The position numbers and the translations under genes are program-made. DNA of 48,487 nt, taken from assembly GCA_030699825.1 (NCBI GenBank), contig JAUYKV010000069.1, forward strand, positions 72,421-120,907. Reading direction: 5' to 3'. This document shows positions 24,057 through 31,826 of the stretch, in pieces. The stretch's first letter is position 1, and the number at the start of each line of letters is the position of its first letter. A model generated the notes under the pieces. The model was not told the DNA's origin and searched no databases. It saw only the letters and a program-made list of their open reading frames with translations. This stretch comes from Pseudomonas sp. (GTDB taxonomy: Bacteria > Pseudomonadota > Gammaproteobacteria > Pseudomonadales > Pseudomonadaceae).

Positions 24057-25607
24057 ATGATCGAAGCCACCTGGATCGCTTTCGCCTTCATCATGGGCCT
24101 GGCCGTGCGCGGCGTAGGCTTACCGCCACTGGTCGGCTACCTGGCCGCCGGCTTCGCCCTCGCCGCCTTCGGCGAGCACCTCGCAATAGACTCGCGCGAC
24201 AGTGCCGCGCTGGAACATATCGCCCACCTCGGCGTGCTCCTGCTGCTGTTTACCGTCGGCCTCAAGCTCAAGCTGAGCAACCTGGTCAGGCGCGAAGTGA
24301 TTGGCGGCGGTCTGCTGCACTTTGCCATATCCAGCCTGATCTTCCTGCCGGCGATCCTGCTGATCCTCGATCTGCCCTGGCAGGAGGGACTACTGCTGGC
24401 CATCGCCCTGTCCTTTTCCAGTACCGTGCTGGCGGCCAAGGTGCTGGAGGGCAAGCGCGAACTGCGCGCTTTCCACGGCCGGGTGGCGATCGGTGTGCTG
24501 ATCATCCAGGACCTGATCGCCCTGCTGGTGATGAGCCTGGCCAACGGCGATGCCCCTTCGCCCTGGGCGCTGCTGGTATTCGCCCTGCCCTTGCTGCGGC
24601 CGCTGCTGTTCCGCCTGCTGGATGCCAGCGGCCACGAAGAACTGATGGTGCTACTCGGCTTGCTGCTGGCCCTGGTCGTCGGCGGCTATGGCTTCGAATC
24701 GCTGGGCCTGAGCTCGGAACTCGGCGCCCTGGCCTTCGGCGCCCTGCTGGCCAAGCACAAGCGCGCCGTCGAACTGTCCAACTCGCTGTGGAGCATCAAG
24801 GAGGTGTTCCTGGTCGGCTTTTTCCTGCAGATCGGTATCGGCGGCCTGCCGGATGCCGACGCCCTGACGTTCGCCCTGGTGATGTCGTTGCTGTTGCCAC
24901 TCAAGGGCCTGCTGTTCTTCGGCCTGTTCCTGATGTTCCGCCTGCGCGCGCGCAGCGCCTTTCTCAGCAGCGTCAGCCTGACCAACTACAGCGAGTTCGG
25001 CCTGATCGTGGCTAGCGTGGTGCTGCCGCAGTGGCTCATCCCGCTGGCTATCAGCGTGGCCCTGTCGTTCGTCATCTCCGCACAACTGAACCGCTTCGTC
25101 CACCCGCTCTACGAGCGTCTGGCCAAGCGCTTGATCCCGCTGGAGCGCGACATCCGTCACCCCGACGAACAGCCGATTTCCCTGGGCGATGCGCAGATCC
25201 TGATCATCGGCATGGGCCGCACCGGCCGCGCCGCCTACGATCACCTCAAGGACAAGGGCTTCAGGCTGTTGAGCCTGGACTCCGACCCGGTGGTGATCGA
25301 ACTGAGCAGCAAGGCCGGACGCCGCGTGCAATTCGCCGACGCCGAAGACCAGATGTTCTGGCAGAGCCTGGAGATGCCGGCGGTCGAGGCGGTGATCCTG
25401 GCCATGAACGACCAGGAAGCCAAGATCATCTCCACCCACAAGCTGCGCGAACGCGGCTTCAAGGGCCTGATCGTCGCCCACGCGATGTACGAAGACATCG
25501 CCCAGCGCATCCAGGAGGCCGGTGCCGACCGCACCTACCTGACCATGAGCGAGGCCGGCAGCGGCCTGGCCGAACACGTCGCCCGCGGCCTGCAAGCACG
25601 CACCTGA
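24057..25607 (+). CDS. CPA2-family cation:proton antiporter with RCK (TrkA-N) domain
   Basis: A 516-residue membrane protein. The first ~370 residues are about twelve hydrophobic helices of the Na+/H+ exchanger fold (FTVGLKLKLSNLVRREV, SFSSTVLAAKVLEGKRE, SSELGALAFGALLAKHKRAV), and the last ~140 are a cytoplasmic NAD-binding RCK domain starting ILIIGMGRTGRAAYDHLKDK. It resembles KefB/YbaL-type K+ efflux or K+/H+ exchange systems. It interrupts the purine genes and has no obvious role in purine use; it may simply be resident DNA. A strong AAGGA lies upstream. Ion specificity cannot be read from sequence. Confidence 0.92.
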   Translation: MIEATWIAFAFIMGLAVRGVGLPPLVGYLAAGFALAAFGEHLAIDSRDSAALEHIAHLGVLLLLFTVGLKLKLSNLVRREVIGGGLLHFAISSLIFLPAILLILDLPWQEGLLLAIALSFSSTVLAAKVLEGKRELRAFHGRVAIGVLIIQDLIALLVMSLANGDAPSPWALLVFALPLLRPLLFRLLDASGHEELMVLLGLLLALVVGGYGFESLGLSSELGALAFGALLAKHKRAVELSNSLWSIKEVFLVGFFLQIGIGGLPDADALTFALVMSLLLPLKGLLFFGLFLMFRLRARSAFLSSVSLTNYSEFGLIVASVVLPQWLIPLAISVALSFVISAQLNRFVHPLYERLAKRLIPLERDIRHPDEQPISLGDAQILIIGMGRTGRAAYDHLKDKGFRLLSLDSDPVVIELSSKAGRRVQFADAEDQMFWQSLEMPAVEAVILAMNDQEAKIISTHKLRERGFKGLIVAHAMYEDIAQRIQEAGADRTYLTMSEAGSGLAEHVARGLQART

Positions 25608-25648
25608 GAGGCGACAGCCGCCATCCGATCGCGAGCAATCCGCGGCCC

Positions 25649-25772
25649 GTAGGGGTCACTCGCCGCAGGCAGTGCGCCATGGATCATCGGCGCGGCACAC
25701 GACGGTTCGCGGCCAAGGCCCCTCCTACAGGGCCGTGGTGATCTTGTGGGAGGGGACTTGTCCACGAATGGA
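25649..25772. repeat. Composite repeat: GTAGGG-family copy 3 plus a 72-bp REP doublet
   Basis: 25649-25700 is a shortened copy of the family at 15344. 25701-25772 (GACGGTTCGCGGCCAAGGCC ... CACGAATGGA) reappears at 34502-34573 with only two differences by eye. Together they occupy part of the 566-bp gap 25608-26173; the rest is a featureless stretch to about 25980 and then the AT-rich uacT-type promoter region. Confidence 0.75.
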
Positions 25773-26010
25773 TTTTCGGCTCGGCCGATCGCTCGATAAA
25801 ACACCTATATTGATGTCCGGAAACTCGACCACTAAAGCAGATCCGGCGGCTGTCGCTTCGCGCCGAGACAGCCCTACGCGCCGGCTGGATCGCCCTTCCA
25901 TGGCCTGCGCGAAATCGCGACAACGACACAACCCGCAGGTCGTCAGCAATACGCCATTTGCAGCGGCAAGACACTGCCAGCCATGACGCCTGCCGCGCGC
26001 AACAACAAAT

Positions 26011-26022
26011 ATTGTGCACAAT
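26011..26022. promoter_or_regulatory. ATTGTGCACAAT operator-like perfect palindrome (NCS2 permease promoter)
   Basis: A perfect 12-bp palindrome in AT-rich DNA about 150 bp before the permease gene. A TATAGT at 26061-26066 with TTTAAA 17 bp earlier is a candidate promoter; the palindrome would then be centred near -56, a position more usual for an activator or an upstream repressor site than at puuE. Confidence 0.55.
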
Positions 26023-26173
26023 CACAAAATAAATTGTTTTAAAGCATGTGAACAAGTTGCTATAGTCGGCCCATTCTGACCGACCAGACAGCTTTTAACG
26101 GTGATCAGATAGAGGCGCCGTGAAGCCTCGTGCAAGCCCATGACCGCATAAAAACAACTGGCAGGCTCTGACA

Positions 26174-27661
26174 ATGACCACGACTAGCACCAAGCACGCC
26201 CCAGCTCCGTCTGCGGGTAGCAATGACCTTATCTACCAGCTTGACGATACCCCGGCGTTCACTCCCGCCATCTTCGCCGCCCTGCAACACGTGCTGGCCG
26301 CCTTCGTCGGCATCATCACGCCGACGCTGATCATCGGCAGCGTGCTTGGCCTGGGTGCCCACGTGCCCTATCTGGTGAGCATGGCGCTGTTCGTCTCCGG
26401 TCTCGGCACCTTCGTCCAGGCCAAGCGCATCGGTCCAATCGGCTCCGGCCTGCTGTGCCTGCAGGGCACCAGCTTCGGCTTCCTCAGCGTGATTCTCAGC
26501 GCCGGATTCATCGTCAAAGGCCGTGGCGGTAGCGAGGAAGAGATCCTCTCCACCCTGTTCGGCATCTGCTTCTGCGCCGCCTTCGTCGAGATCGCCTTCA
26601 GCCAGTTCATCAACAAGCTGCGCAAGGTGATCACCCCGGTAGTGACCGGCACCATCATCTGCCTGATGGGCCTATCGCTGATCAAGGTGGGCATGACCGA
26701 CCTGGCCGGCGGCTATGGCGCGCCGGATCTCGGCGCCCTGCATCACCTGGCCCTCGGCGGCCTGGTACTGAGCACCATCGTCATCCTCAACCGCGTGTCC
26801 TCGCAGGTGTTGCGCCTGTCGGCGGTGATCATCGGCCTGACCCTGGGCTTCACCGTAGCCTGGCTCACGGGCCAGGTGAACTTCGCCAGCATGGCCGAGG
26901 TTCCGCTGATCAGCGTACCGCAGCCGTTCAAATACGGTTTCAGCTTCGACTTCATCGCCTTCGTGCCGATTGCCGTGATCTTCCTGATCACTCCGCTGGA
27001 GACCGCCGGCGACCTGACCGCCAACTCGATCATCTCCAGGCAACCGGTATCCGGCCCGCTGTACATGCGCCGGATCAAGTCCGGGGTGCTGGCCGACGGC
27101 TGCAACTCAGCGGTCGCGGCCATGTTCAACAGCCTGCCGATGACCACCTTCAGCCAGAACAACGGCGTGATCCAGCTCACCGGCGTAGCCAGCCGCCACG
27201 TGGCCTTCTACATCGCCGGCATCCTGGTCCTGCTCGGCCTGTTCCCGGCGGTGGGCGCCGTGCTGCAACTGATGCCCAAACCGGTACTGGGCGGTGCCAC
27301 CCTGATCATGTTTGGCACCGTCGCCGTAGCCGGCATCAAGATCCTCAGCGAGGCCGGCCTGCATCGGCGCAACGTGCTGATCGTGGCCATCTCCCTGGGC
27401 CTGGGCCTGGGTGTAGCCGGAGTACCTGAGGTGCTCTCGCAGATGCCGGACGTGCTGAAGAACATCTTCGGCTCGCCCATCACCATCGGCGCCTTCAGTG
27501 CCATCCTGCTGAACGTCTTCCTGCCGGACGAGGCCCATGAAGTGGAAGAGGATGACTACGACCCCGAGGCGCACATGCACAGCGTGCTGCAGAACCCGCA
27601 CTCCGCCGATGAGCAGGCCGCGCCACTGAACGACCTGAACCCCGCCAGCCGCGCCAGCTGA
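26174..27661 (+). CDS. NCS2-family urate/xanthine-type permease
   Basis: A 495-residue proton symporter of the nucleobase-ascorbate transporter family. The signature elements are QHVLAAFVG in helix 1, ITPLETAGDLTA in helix 8, and MFNSLPMTTFSQNNGVIQLT followed by GVASR. These match the purine-specific branch (XanQ, UacT, PucJ/PucK); uracil carriers differ here. Urate is the likeliest substrate given puuD and uraH, but xanthine is possible. The cytoplasmic tail is acidic (HEVEEDDYDPEAHMHSV). Downstream by 81 bp is the Tsx-like channel gene, with a small hairpin (CCCTGCGG / CCGCAGGG) between them, so the two uptake steps probably share a transcript. Confidence 0.93.
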   Translation: MTTTSTKHAPAPSAGSNDLIYQLDDTPAFTPAIFAALQHVLAAFVGIITPTLIIGSVLGLGAHVPYLVSMALFVSGLGTFVQAKRIGPIGSGLLCLQGTSFGFLSVILSAGFIVKGRGGSEEEILSTLFGICFCAAFVEIAFSQFINKLRKVITPVVTGTIICLMGLSLIKVGMTDLAGGYGAPDLGALHHLALGGLVLSTIVILNRVSSQVLRLSAVIIGLTLGFTVAWLTGQVNFASMAEVPLISVPQPFKYGFSFDFIAFVPIAVIFLITPLETAGDLTANSIISRQPVSGPLYMRRIKSGVLADGCNSAVAAMFNSLPMTTFSQNNGVIQLTGVASRHVAFYIAGILVLLGLFPAVGAVLQLMPKPVLGGATLIMFGTVAVAGIKILSEAGLHRRNVLIVAISLGLGLGVAGVPEVLSQMPDVLKNIFGSPITIGAFSAILLNVFLPDEAHEVEEDDYDPEAHMHSVLQNPHSADEQAAPLNDLNPASRAS

Positions 27662-27742
27662 GACCACCCCATCCGCTATGAATCCCTGCGGTCCGCCGCA
27701 GGGACGAGAACCCTTGCACCCTCTAAAAACAAGGAAAACCCG

Positions 27743-28603
27743 ATGAAACTGAAGCATCTGCCTCACTGCATTGCGCTTACTGCAGGCCTGTTCGCCGGCC
27801 AGCAGGCCACTGCCGGCGACCTGCTGCACTGGCAAGACAACAGCCTGACCTACCTCTACGGCGACAACTTCCAGCGCCTCAACTTCAATGGCGAAGAGCA
27901 GCGTTCGCAGACCACCTTCACCTTCGAGCACGCCAGCGGCTGGGCCTGGGGCGATCTGTTCTATTTCCTCGACTACGTCCGCGCCGATAACGTCCAGTCC
28001 CGCGGCAGCTTCGCCAACGGTAGCTTCGAGCAAGACGACAAAAACAGCTTCTACTATATGGAGTTCTCGCCGCGCGTCAGCCTCAGCTGGCTGACCGGCC
28101 AGGATCTTTCCGCCGGCCCGCTGAAGGACGTCAAGGCCGCCTTCACCTATGAAAAAGGCGAAGGCGGTCCCGCTACCGAGAACTACCTGTACGGCCTGGG
28201 CTTCGACTGGGACGTGCCAGGCTTCGCCTACCTCAAGACCAACCTGTACCGGGTCAAGCTCAACAACCAGGTGTTCTTCGCCGACCAGGACAACAACGGC
28301 TACGCCACCCAATTGACCGTGGCCGGCGCCTACCCCTTCGCCGTCGGCGAGCAGGACTTCGTGGTCGACGGCTACCTCGACTGGCGCTCACCGTCTGACA
28401 CAGCCGGCACCCAGACCTCGCTCGGCTCCTCGATCCAGGTCAAATGGGACGCAGGCAAAGCGTTATTCGGTAAGGAGCGCAAGCTGTATGTCGGCACTGA
28501 AGTGAACATGTGGCACAACAAATACGGGATCAAGCCCATCGATGGTTCCACCGACGGTTTCGACCAGACGGCGGTGCAGGCCCTGGTCAAGTACCACTTC
28601 TGA
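27743..28603 (+). CDS. Tsx/OmpK-family outer-membrane nucleoside-type channel
   Basis: A 286-residue beta-barrel with a signal peptide (MKLKHLPHCIALTAGLFAGQ...ATA-GD) and the terminal aromatic residue F expected for BAM recognition (LVKYHF). The HWQDNSLTYLYGDNF start and FTFEHASGWAWGDLFYFLDY segment are typical of the Tsx/OmpK family. It would let purines or nucleosides cross the outer membrane for the preceding NCS2 permease. AAGGA lies seven bases upstream of the ATG. A strong terminator follows 50 bp after the stop. A relic of another copy's end occurs at 33201-33355. Confidence 0.92.
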   Translation: MKLKHLPHCIALTAGLFAGQQATAGDLLHWQDNSLTYLYGDNFQRLNFNGEEQRSQTTFTFEHASGWAWGDLFYFLDYVRADNVQSRGSFANGSFEQDDKNSFYYMEFSPRVSLSWLTGQDLSAGPLKDVKAAFTYEKGEGGPATENYLYGLGFDWDVPGFAYLKTNLYRVKLNNQVFFADQDNNGYATQLTVAGAYPFAVGEQDFVVDGYLDWRSPSDTAGTQTSLGSSIQVKWDAGKALFGKERKLYVGTEVNMWHNKYGIKPIDGSTDGFDQTAVQALVKYHF

Positions 28604-28651
28604 TGGCAACCCACTGGAACGCTGCCAGGTAGGCGGCAGCGGGAAAGTTGA

Positions 28652-28684
28652 GGGGATCACGCTGAGCGTGATCCCCTTTTTTTT
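28652..28684 (+). terminator. Rho-independent terminator after the NCS2-Tsx transcript
   Basis: An 11-bp GC-rich stem, GGGGATCACGC / GCGTGATCCCC, with a three-base loop TGA, followed by seven T residues. The T-run merges into the TTGTGTACAA site at 28683-28692. Confidence 0.92.
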
Positions 28685-28808
28685 GTGTACAAAAATACTC
28701 CCAACAGGCAGCAAAACAGTGGACTCGACGACTGACGCCTCAGCACGTTCACATAAATCTGAAAATCCAGCAGCCACAATAACTTAAGCACATACAACCC
28801 AGCACAAC

Positions 28809-28824
28809 CTGACCAACAAGTCAA
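28809..28824. promoter_or_regulatory. RutR-like operator upstream of the first NCS1 permease
   Basis: CTGACCAACAAGTCAA, close to the E. coli RutR consensus TTGACCANNTGGTCAA. The same box occurs before the racemase (30857-30872) and the tetR gene (33634-33649). It lies in the 454-bp AT-rich gap 28604-29057. Confidence 0.6.
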
Positions 28825-28850
28825 TTATAAGTACACATAAAAATAGCTTT

Positions 28851-28903
28851 TTGTGGACAATTTAGTAAAAAACAATTTTCAAAATAAATTTTTATGTGTA
28901 CAA
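28851..28903. promoter_or_regulatory. Two TTGTNNACAA-type sites before the first NCS1 permease
   Basis: TTGTGGACAA at 28851-28860 and a near match ATGTGTACAA at 28894-28903, 43 bp apart, with AT-rich DNA between that could contain the promoter. Another exact site, TTGTGTACAA, is at 28683-28692. The spacing copies the racemase promoter. Confidence 0.5.
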
Positions 28904-29057
28904 CAATCATAACTCCACTCTCATTCGCTCAGCGTTGGCCACCCAATCCCGGTCACCCCAAGGGCAGCGAACGCAAGATGTGGAACTGAACGTGCACACA
29001 ACCTCTCCTCAGATGCGCGTCATATTGGCGCCAACAACAAAATACCAGGAGCCGCCC

Positions 29058-30530
29058 ATGTCCACCGATGACTTCCGCATCAAGCAAATCGACACCTCGC
29101 TGTACAACGAGGACCTGGCGCCCTTACCTCCCGGAAAACGCAAATGGGGATGGTTCGAGATATTCAATGTCTGGTCCAACGACATCCAGAGCCTGTTCGG
29201 CTACACCCTCGCCGCCACCCTGTTCATTTCCTATGGCTTGAACGGCTGGGCGGTGCTCGCCGGAATCATCCTGGCCGGCGTCATCGTCATGGGCCTGGTG
29301 CAGTTGACCGGCAGACCCAGCGTCAAATACGGCATTCCTTTCCCGGTCATGGCCCGTGCCAGCATGGGCGTGCGCGGGGCCAACTTCCCGGCCGTGGTGC
29401 GCGGCATCGTGGCGATCTTCTGGTATGGCGTGCAAACCTATTTCGCCTCCACCGCCGTGGCCCTGCTGCTCAACTCGCTGCTCGGCAGCGGCTCGAGTGC
29501 GACATTTCTGGGCATGACAACTATCGGCTGGCTCTCCTATGTGATTGTCTGCGTATTTCAGGTCGCCCTGTTCATCCGCGGTATCGACTGGATCACCAAG
29601 TTCCTCAACTGGGCCGGCCCGCTGGTCTACCTGGTGATGATCGCGCTGATGCTGATGATCTGGTACAAGGCCGGTCCCAGCCTGCTCGGTGAGCTGGGCG
29701 AGATCTTCCGCGGTACCGGCGAATATGCCGCCGGTCCGGTCGCCGCTTTTATCGCGGTGGTCGGCACCATGGTCGCCTACTTCGCCGCGGTGGTGATCAA
29801 CTACGGCGACTTCGCCCGCTTCGTCAAAAGCGAAAAACAGATGACCATCGGCAACTTTATCGGCCTGCCGGTGAGCCTGGCGATCTTCTCACTGATCGCC
29901 CTGGTGATTACCGCCGGCACCGTAGTGGTATTCGGCGAGACCCTGACCAACCCGACCGACATCGTCGCCCGGGTCGACAACCTGACCCTGACCATCATCG
30001 CCGCGCTGACCTTTTTCGCCGCCACGGTCGGGATCAACCTGGTCGCCAACTTCATCCCGCCAGCCTACGACATCGCCAACCTGGCGCCCGCCCACATCAG
30101 CGCGCGCACCGGCGGTTTCATCACCGCAGCCATCGCCTTCTTCATTGGCGCATTCTGGGTGTCCTTTATCAGCAACGTCGGTATCGCCGCCTTCGTCGAC
30201 ACCCTGGGCGCGGTGCTCGCACCGCTGTACGGCATTCTCGTCGCCGACTACTACCTGGTGCGCAGGCAGCATCTCAACCTGCAGGACCTGTTCAGCGCCG
30301 AAGCCGGCTCGACCTACTACTACAATGGCGGCTGGAACCGTAACGCCATGATCGCCTTCGGCGTGGCCTCGGTGTTCTCGGTCGCCTCGGTGTGGACGCC
30401 GGGCCTCAACGACCTGTCCGGCTACTCCTGGCTGTTTGGCGCCATGCTCGGCGCGCTGTTCCACTATCTGCTGATGCGCAAGCACTGTGCCACCAAAGGC
30501 GCCTCGGCTGCGTTCGGCTCACGCAGCTAA
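29058..30530 (+). CDS. NCS1-family nucleobase/allantoin permease (first copy)
   Basis: A 490-residue cation symporter with about twelve helices. NCS1 features include the N-terminal NEDLAPLPPGKRKWGWFEIF NVWSND, helix-3 GIPFPVMARASMGVRGANFP, the FWYGVQTYFASTAV motif and the ending LVADYYLVRRQHLNLQDLF. Relatives carry allantoin (PucI/PucH-like), hydantoins (Mhp1), uracil or cytosine. Allantoin is suggested by the neighbouring racemase and allantoinase, but not proven. The start has AGGAG seven bases upstream; an in-frame ATG-like start 54 codons earlier lies over the operator region. It shares operator types with the racemase gene, about 450 bp downstream. Confidence 0.9.
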   Translation: MSTDDFRIKQIDTSLYNEDLAPLPPGKRKWGWFEIFNVWSNDIQSLFGYTLAATLFISYGLNGWAVLAGIILAGVIVMGLVQLTGRPSVKYGIPFPVMARASMGVRGANFPAVVRGIVAIFWYGVQTYFASTAVALLLNSLLGSGSSATFLGMTTIGWLSYVIVCVFQVALFIRGIDWITKFLNWAGPLVYLVMIALMLMIWYKAGPSLLGELGEIFRGTGEYAAGPVAAFIAVVGTMVAYFAAVVINYGDFARFVKSEKQMTIGNFIGLPVSLAIFSLIALVITAGTVVVFGETLTNPTDIVARVDNLTLTIIAALTFFAATVGINLVANFIPPAYDIANLAPAHISARTGGFITAAIAFFIGAFWVSFISNVGIAAFVDTLGAVLAPLYGILVADYYLVRRQHLNLQDLFSAEAGSTYYYNGGWNRNAMIAFGVASVFSVASVWTPGLNDLSGYSWLFGAMLGALFHYLLMRKHCATKGASAAFGSRS

Positions 30531-30856
30531 AACCTGCCGGACGGCGCGTCGCGGCAACCCCGGCGCGCTATCACATGAGACAACCAGGCCGTTCCCCGCG
30601 GGGACGGCTTGCCCTGGCGTGGCGCGAACGCCCTCGCCTACCCCCGCCGCAAGGTCGATGCCGTTTTTCCCCGACGAGCGCCACCAGACGTGCCCGACAT
30701 CGGCCTCCCCCACTGACAGCAGCCGATCCGGTCGCCTAGCGAAGCCGTGCTCGAGGGTGCCGCCGAAACGGCCATTATCCAAACAAATTCATAACAACCC
30801 AGGTGCTTCACAACCGCCTGATAAATAAATGAATTCCCTCTATTACAATCAGCAAG

Positions 30857-30872
30857 CTGACCATAAGGTCAA
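30857..30872. promoter_or_regulatory. RutR-like operator upstream of the racemase
   Basis: CTGACCATAAGGTCAA, 14 of the 16 bases matching the other boxes or the RutR consensus pattern. It is 41 bp before a TTGTNNACAA site, as at the first NCS1 promoter. The remainder of the 456-bp gap 30531-30986 includes a GCCGTTCCCC / GGGGACGGC hairpin just after the permease stop and otherwise nothing recognisable. Confidence 0.65.
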
Positions 30873-30897
30873 TTTATTATCACAATCCAAGTTAGTT

Positions 30898-30951
30898 TTG
30901 TAGACAAATATTTAAATTATATATTTCTAATATTTGTATTTTTGTGTACAA
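30898..30951. promoter_or_regulatory. Two TTGTNNACAA sites before the racemase
   Basis: TTGTAGACAA (30898-30907) and TTGTGTACAA (30942-30951), 44 bp apart, flank a very AT-rich segment (TTTAAATTATATATTTCTAA) that probably contains the -10 region. The second site ends 35 bp before the racemase ATG. Confidence 0.6.
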
Positions 30952-30986
30952 CTTTAAGCGCAATCACCTACCAAGAAGAGGGCAGC

Positions 30987-31733
30987 ATGAAAATTCGCGT
31001 CATCAACCCCAATACCACCGCCAGCATGACGGCCAAGATCGGCGAGGCAGCCTGCCGGGTTGCCAGTCCCGGAACTCGCATCCTCGCCAGCAATCCACGC
31101 AGCGGCCCGGCCTCGATCGAGAGCCATTTCGACGAGGCGATCAGTGCGGTGGGAGTTATCGAAGAAGTGCGCGCCGGCGAGCTCGAGCAAACCGACGCCT
31201 ACATCTTGGCCTGCTTCGGCGATCCCGGCCTGCTGGCCGCCCGCGAGCTGACGCGCGCCCCGGTGATCGGTATCGCCGAAGCGGCTTTTCACATGGCCAG
31301 CCTGATCAGCACCCGTTTCTCGATCGTGACCACCCTCGGCCGCACCGGAATCATCGCCGAGCATCTGCTGCAGACCTATGGCTTCGCCCATCACTGCCGA
31401 CGGGTACGGGCGGCGGAGATTCCGGTGCTCGACCTCGAGGACGGCGGCGACCAGGCACTGGAGCGGATCATCGCCGAATGCCTGCGGGCCAAGGCCGAAG
31501 ACAATATCGGCGCCATCGTCCTGGGTTGTGGCGGCATGGCCGACCTGACCGCGCAGATTGGCGATGCGGTCGGACTGCCGATCATCGAAGGGGTCACCGC
31601 TGCAGTGAAGCTGGCCGAGGCCCTGGTCGGCCTGGGCCTGGGCACCAGCAAGTACGGCGACCTGGACTTCCCACGGGCGAAAGCCTTCAGCGGCCAGTTC
31701 GAGTACCTCTCGCACGCCGAGGCGCCCCGCTAA
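30987..31733 (+). CDS. hpxA: Allantoin/hydantoin racemase (Asp/Glu racemase superfamily)
   Basis: A 248-residue two-cysteine racemase. It begins KIRVINPNTTASMT as in HyuA/HyuE and HpxA, and the catalytic acid/base pair falls at C76 (ILACFGDPGL) and C181 (VLGCGGMADL), the same positions reported for hydantoin racemases. In a cluster with puuE the natural substrate is most likely allantoin, interconverting (R) and (S) forms so that the stereospecific allantoinase can use both. A carbamoyl-hydrolase or hydantoinase gene is absent, which argues against a hydantoin amino-acid pathway. GAAGAGGG precedes the ATG. Probably co-transcribed with the second NCS1 permease 93 bp downstream. Confidence 0.85.
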   Translation: MKIRVINPNTTASMTAKIGEAACRVASPGTRILASNPRSGPASIESHFDEAISAVGVIEEVRAGELEQTDAYILACFGDPGLLAARELTRAPVIGIAEAAFHMASLISTRFSIVTTLGRTGIIAEHLLQTYGFAHHCRRVRAAEIPVLDLEDGGDQALERIIAECLRAKAEDNIGAIVLGCGGMADLTAQIGDAVGLPIIEGVTAAVKLAEALVGLGLGTSKYGDLDFPRAKAFSGQFEYLSHAEAPR

Positions 31734-31826
31734 CGACGGTGTGACGTGCAAACGCAATGGATTCGGCTAACCACACAACAAAAACAGAGGGGGACCGCAG
31801 CGGGCCCCATCACCGAGGTTCATACC

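Noticed and set aside
26076..26091. CTGACCGACCAGACAG, a possible fourth RutR-like box near the NCS2 permease
   Set aside because: The right arm does not fit the pattern (GACAG for GGTCA) and the centre is shifted, so it is too weak beside the three good boxes.
30987..31733. Aspartate or glutamate racemase as the function of the two-cysteine racemase
   Set aside because: The N-terminus INPNTTASMT and cysteines at 76 and 181 match hydantoin/allantoin racemases, and the gene lies among allantoin genes.
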